DNA from: Arthrobacter sp. Bi83
Lineage (GTDB): Bacteria > Actinomycetota > Actinomycetes > Actinomycetales > Micrococcaceae
Reading direction: 5' to 3'
Length of the DNA stretch: 64,000 nt
Assembly (NCBI RefSeq): GCF_918698095.1
Contig: NZ_CAKKLY010000010.1
Coordinates: 1-64,000 of the forward strand
Below, piece by piece: positions 63,386-64,000 of this stretch (the stretch's first letter is position 1; every line of letters begins with the position of its first letter). The notes beneath the pieces are model-generated. The model saw nothing but the letters and a program-made list of their open reading frames with translations, was not told the origin of the DNA and searched no databases. The position numbers were made by a program, and so were the translations under genes.

Positions 63386-64000
63386 CCGTGACCCTGGACG
63401 TCACCTGGGCTGTCAAGTGGCTGACGCTGTCCGCGCAGGCCATGGCCGAGCACCGGGTGGAGCTCATCGAGCTGGACAGGGCGATCGGCGACTCGGACCA
63501 CGGTGAAAACATGGACCGCGGCTTTCAGGCCGTCCTGGACAAGCTGGCTGAAACCCCGCCCGAGACTCCCGGGGCTGCGCTCAAGCTGACAGCCATGGCT
63601 CTGATGTCCAAGGTGGGTGGCGCGGCGGGCCCGCTCTATGGCACGGCGTTCCTGCGGGCGGCAACGGCTCTGGGCGACGCGGCATATGTCGATGCTCCGG
63701 CTCTCGCCGCAGCGCTCGGAGCCGCGCGGGACGGCATCGTCGCCCGGGGCAAAGCCGAGTCCGGCGACAAGACCATGGTGGATGCGTGGACTCCGGCCGT
63801 CGAAGCGGCCATGGCGGCGGCAGGTGACGGCGACACACTCGCGGTGCTGATCGCGGCGGCCGAGGCCGCCGAAGCCGGCGCTGTGGCCACCGATCCCCTC
63901 GTGGCCCGCAAGGGACGCGCAAGCTACCTCGGCGAGAGAAGCGCCGGGCACCGCGATCCGGGGGCGGCCTCCAGCGCCCTGATCCTCCGGGCAGCAGCCG
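63382..64000 (+). CDS. dhaL: Dihydroxyacetone kinase subunit DhaL (truncated at window edge)
   Basis: The frame starts at GTG 63382, overlapping dhaK by 4 bp, and runs 206 codons to the window edge. It begins [20 protein letters not shown], followed by the ADP/Mg site [13 protein letters not shown] (residues about 38-50), [17 protein letters not shown] and [19 protein letters not shown]. The last visible part [20 protein letters not shown] is the conserved end of DhaL, so only a few residues are missing. It transfers phosphate through bound ADP in the PTS-dependent type. Confidence 0.95.
   Translation, partial: MTVTLDVTWAVKWLTLSAQAMAEHRVELIELDRAIGDSDHGENMDRGFQAVLDKLAETPPETPGAALKLTAMALMSKVGGAAGPLYGTAFLRAATALGDAAYVDAPALAAALGAARDGIVARGKAESGDKTMVDAWTPAVEAAMAAAGDGDTLAVLIAAAEAAEAGAVATDPLVARKGRASYLGERSAGHRDPGAASSALILRAAA

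Overview
This window looks like the chromosome of a high-GC actinobacterium of the Micrococcaceae, most like Arthrobacter or Pseudarthrobacter. The evidence is third-position GC bias, many GTG starts, an Lsr2 nucleoid protein, an actinobacterial ArgA-type acetyltransferase, and a gene order (ppa, dacB, zinc protease, tilS, hpt, ftsH, folE-folP-folB-folK, DUF3180, PH proteins, DUF2520, panC, then lysS, lsr2, clpC) that I recall from Mycobacterium tuberculosis and relatives. I found no tRNA, rRNA, CRISPR array, transposase or integrase.

Left part, 1-12 kb. A truncated secreted GH25-like (DUF1906-type) protein gene lies at the edge. Next is a self-contained catabolic module: a LacI regulator, an MHS-type symporter, and a divergent operon of an HpsN/HisD-like zinc dehydrogenase, an SDR and a 3-hydroxyacyl-CoA-dehydrogenase-family enzyme. 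Two palindromic operators sit in the divergent promoter. A perfect 24-bp direct repeat flanks the module exactly, and removing one repeat unit would join an LCP cell-wall gene to the secreted-protein gene on the same strand. The module therefore looks like an insertion. After it come the LCP gene, an alcohol dehydrogenase with a CMD-family gene under a divergent XRE regulator, a HAD phosphatase and a GDPD phosphodiesterase.

Middle part, 12-36 kb. This is accessory and stress-flavoured: two small acidic disordered proteins, a pyruvate-oxidase-like TPP enzyme, glycerate kinase, two small membrane proteins (DUF6766, DUF6328) and a stress-type SDR. Next come a uracil/xanthine permease divergent from a RutE-like reductase, a LigT-like protein, phosphoglucomutase, a NERD-domain membrane protein, a DUF4190 protein, an amidase, a rhodanese, prephenate dehydratase, a diacylglycerol-kinase-family lipid kinase, seryl-tRNA synthetase and a second HAD phosphatase. 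It ends with a large ATPase-LuxR regulator divergent from a tiny membrane protein, and a SatD-like regulator.

Right part, 36-64 kb. This is the conserved core block: pyrophosphatase, PBP4-type carboxypeptidase, zincin protease, tilS, hpt, ftsH, the folate operon, three membrane or PH-domain genes, a DUF2520 Rossmann protein and panC. An MFS drug-efflux gene and two alpha/beta hydrolases interrupt it where relatives carry panD-coaX. It continues with lysS, lsr2, clpC, an S9 peptidase, argA and the start of a dhaK-dhaL dihydroxyacetone kinase operon that runs off the right edge. Several genes (HAD 10322, serS, the LuxR regulator, folE, lysS, argA) have a -10-like box 6-8 nt before the start codon, which suggests leaderless transcripts.
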